DNA of 5,152 bases from Hyphomonadaceae bacterium (lineage in GTDB: Bacteria > Pseudomonadota > Alphaproteobacteria > Caulobacterales > Aquidulcibacteraceae): assembly GCA_025458365.1 (NCBI GenBank), contig JALOSP010000133.1, positions 1 to 5,152 of the forward strand, read 5' to 3'. The notes under the pieces were generated by a model. It did no database searches. It was given only the letters and a program-made list of their open reading frames with translations, and was not told where the DNA came from. Position numbers and translations under genes: made by a program. Numbering within the stretch: position 1 is the stretch's first letter; each line of letters begins with the position of its first letter. Shown in pieces: positions 4,376-5,152 of the stretch.

Positions 4376-4737
4376 GGCGGCCCCTCAGCATCCAGAGGAG
4401 CGTTGGGCACCACGTAAAACAGGGTCGAAAACTCGACCTCGGTGCCTACCGCAAGGCGCGCCTGACCCGCATAGACTTGCCCGGGCACCAAGCCGGATTG
4501 GGCAAAGCCATCGAGCCGCGCCATCCAGCCTGTCCCCAACTGGGGTCGGGTTTCGAGCGGACCAACTGCAAATCGCGCAACAGGTGCGTCGCTTGCGTCA
4601 AAGCCGCCTTCTGGCAAAACCGGCTTCAACGCCAAAGACGGGCTGAACTCAGCCGCCTCGAGTGGATTGTCGGCCTTGATCCAGATCGACAGTGGCTGGC
4701 CAAGCCACCACGCTACGGGGTCGCGCGCTGTGCTCAC
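4372..4737 (-). CDS. Beta-rich phage tail-region protein, function unknown
   Basis: A 121-residue protein starting with GTG. The start is fixed by GGAGG exactly 7 bases upstream and by a GTGA overlap with the stop of the 54-residue gene. An upstream in-frame ATG (at 4824) would run through most of that gene in another frame and is unlikely. The sequence (PLSIWIKADNPLEAAEF, VARFAVGPLETRPQL, GQVYAGQARLAVGTEVEFST, LFYVVPNAPLD) alternates strands and turns. It ends with a 'PG-VY-A-RL' pattern like small Ig-like domains of phage baseplate or fibre-attachment proteins. That fold assignment is weak inference. No enzymatic motif or signal peptide is seen. Confidence 0.83.
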   Translation of the reverse strand: MSTARDPVAWWLGQPLSIWIKADNPLEAAEFSPSLALKPVLPEGGFDASDAPVARFAVGPLETRPQLGTGWMARLDGFAQSGLVPGQVYAGQARLAVGTEVEFSTLFYVVPNAPLDAEGPP

Positions 4738-4898
4738 CGCTGCACCTCCGGGTTTTCCAGCCCGGCGCAGCCGAAGCTTTCGAAAGCCTGATACACGGCC
4801 CATTGGCCGTCGCTGTAGCCCCATGCAAAGGCGAAGACTGATGCGGCGAGGGTGACGGCGATCCAGCCGCCCATTTCGAGAAACTGCATGACTTTCAT
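4734..4898 (-). CDS. Small single-pass membrane protein
   Basis: A 54-residue protein with one hydrophobic segment, GGWIAVTLAASVFAFAWGY (10-28), after a short N-terminus (MKVMQFLEM). The C-terminal tail (DGQWAVYQAFESFGCAGLENPEVQR) is polar and acidic and contains one cysteine. The start ATG overlaps the stop of the peptidase gene (ATGA) with GGAGG 7 bases upstream, so it is clearly a translated gene. One membrane segment next to a peptidase gene in a phage could suggest a lysis accessory or a tail-associated membrane-contact peptide, but nothing in the sequence decides this. An in-frame extension upstream to 5084 overlaps the peptidase gene in another frame and is rejected. Confidence 0.82.
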   Translation of the reverse strand: MKVMQFLEMGGWIAVTLAASVFAFAWGYSDGQWAVYQAFESFGCAGLENPEVQR

Positions 4899-5152
4899 TG
4901 GAACGCCTCCGGTTCTGAAGCGGCGACAGGCCGCAAATTGGCGGCCTTGATGGCGGTGAGTTTGGTGCAGGCCGCGTTCATCTGGCTGACCCGCTCGAAC
5001 AGACTGCCGGGCGAGAATTGCCACGGGTCCGGCAGACCAAGAGCGTGCGCCACGATCTCCGAACAGAACCAGCGGCGCTTCCACGCGGGACCGGCACGCA
5101 GCTTGAAGACTTGCGTGCGGATCAGGCCGGGCCAGTCGTAGGGCTTGCCCCA
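4895..5152 (-). CDS. Probable permuted papain-like (YiiX/C92-type) peptidase, C-terminal part
   Basis: The last 85 residues are present; the N-terminus lies beyond the right edge. Key features are a YDWPGL segment (5-10), then WKRRWFCSEIVAHALGL (24-40) and DPWQFSPGSLFERV (42-55). The 'W-CSE-V--AL' block with a following 'SPG-L' element is the C-terminal catalytic-cysteine region of circularly permuted NlpC/P60-like papain-fold proteins (YaeF/YiiX type). In these the histidine lies near the N-terminus and the cysteine (C30 of this fragment) comes late. Phage tail operons often carry such a gene, sometimes mis-annotated as an enoyl-CoA hydratase-like protein. The role is inferred as cell-wall or other amide cleavage, or tail assembly processing. 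The stop overlaps the start of the membrane protein gene. Confidence 0.8.
   Translation of the reverse strand, partial: WGKPYDWPGLIRTQVFKLRAGPAWKRRWFCSEIVAHALGLPDPWQFSPGSLFERVSQMNAACTKLTAIKAANLRPVAASEPEAFQ

Noticed and set aside
1..5152. CRISPR array, tRNA, rRNA, transposase or integrase
   Set aside because: No regularly spaced repeats, cloverleaf-like sequences, or recombinase motifs were seen on either strand.

Overview
The window is high-GC DNA with no complete host housekeeping gene. Every gene I can support lies on the minus strand, so the region reads from 5152 down to 1. The gene content (small, tightly packed tail-fibre and host-recognition genes, many overlapping by 1 to 4 bases) is that of the distal late region of a double-stranded DNA phage or prophage. 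The style of the fibre modules and the high GC suggest an alphaproteobacterial host, but that is inference and no taxonomic marker is present.

Region A (5152 to 1925, late tail/fibre operon). It opens with the C-terminal end of a probable permuted papain-like (YiiX/C92-type) peptidase. Next come a 54-residue single-pass membrane protein, a 121-residue beta-rich protein, a 98-residue proline/glycine-rich protein with a short collagen-like stretch and an internal repeat, and a 172-residue tail-fibre protein. They are followed by a 63-residue protein with a near-copy of the fibre's first residues, a 132-residue beta-rich fibre-associated protein, a 243-residue fibre/receptor-binding-type protein and a 101-residue phage protein of unknown role. 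Almost every junction is an ATGA, GTGA or TGATG overlap with a good Shine-Dalgarno inside the preceding gene.

Region B (1924 to 1663). This is the only real intergenic gap, about 260 bases. I see no convincing promoter or terminator in it, only a GC-rich hairpin and a second hairpin that covers the putative start of the next gene.

Region C (1662 to 1, putative DNA-modification cassette). A Com-like four-cysteine zinc-finger protein (the family of the phage Mu translational activator of mom) is followed by a 56-residue protein not listed by standard ORF length cut-offs. Next is a 394-residue fusion of an ABC-type ATPase with a GNAT acetyltransferase-like domain. Last is the N-terminus of a Rossmann-like, possibly formyltransferase-type enzyme. 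The last three genes overlap one another. The order 'tail fibres, com, GNAT enzyme' mirrors the right end of phage Mu, where com is followed by mom, a GNAT-fold DNA-modifying enzyme that protects phage DNA from restriction. The Shine-Dalgarno of the 56-residue gene just after com sits in a predicted stem-loop, which resembles the logic of Com control in Mu. My working model is a com/mom-like anti-restriction DNA hypermodification cassette in which Mom is replaced by an ATPase-GNAT fusion with accessory enzymes. This is a hypothesis built from motifs and gene order, not a demonstrated function.
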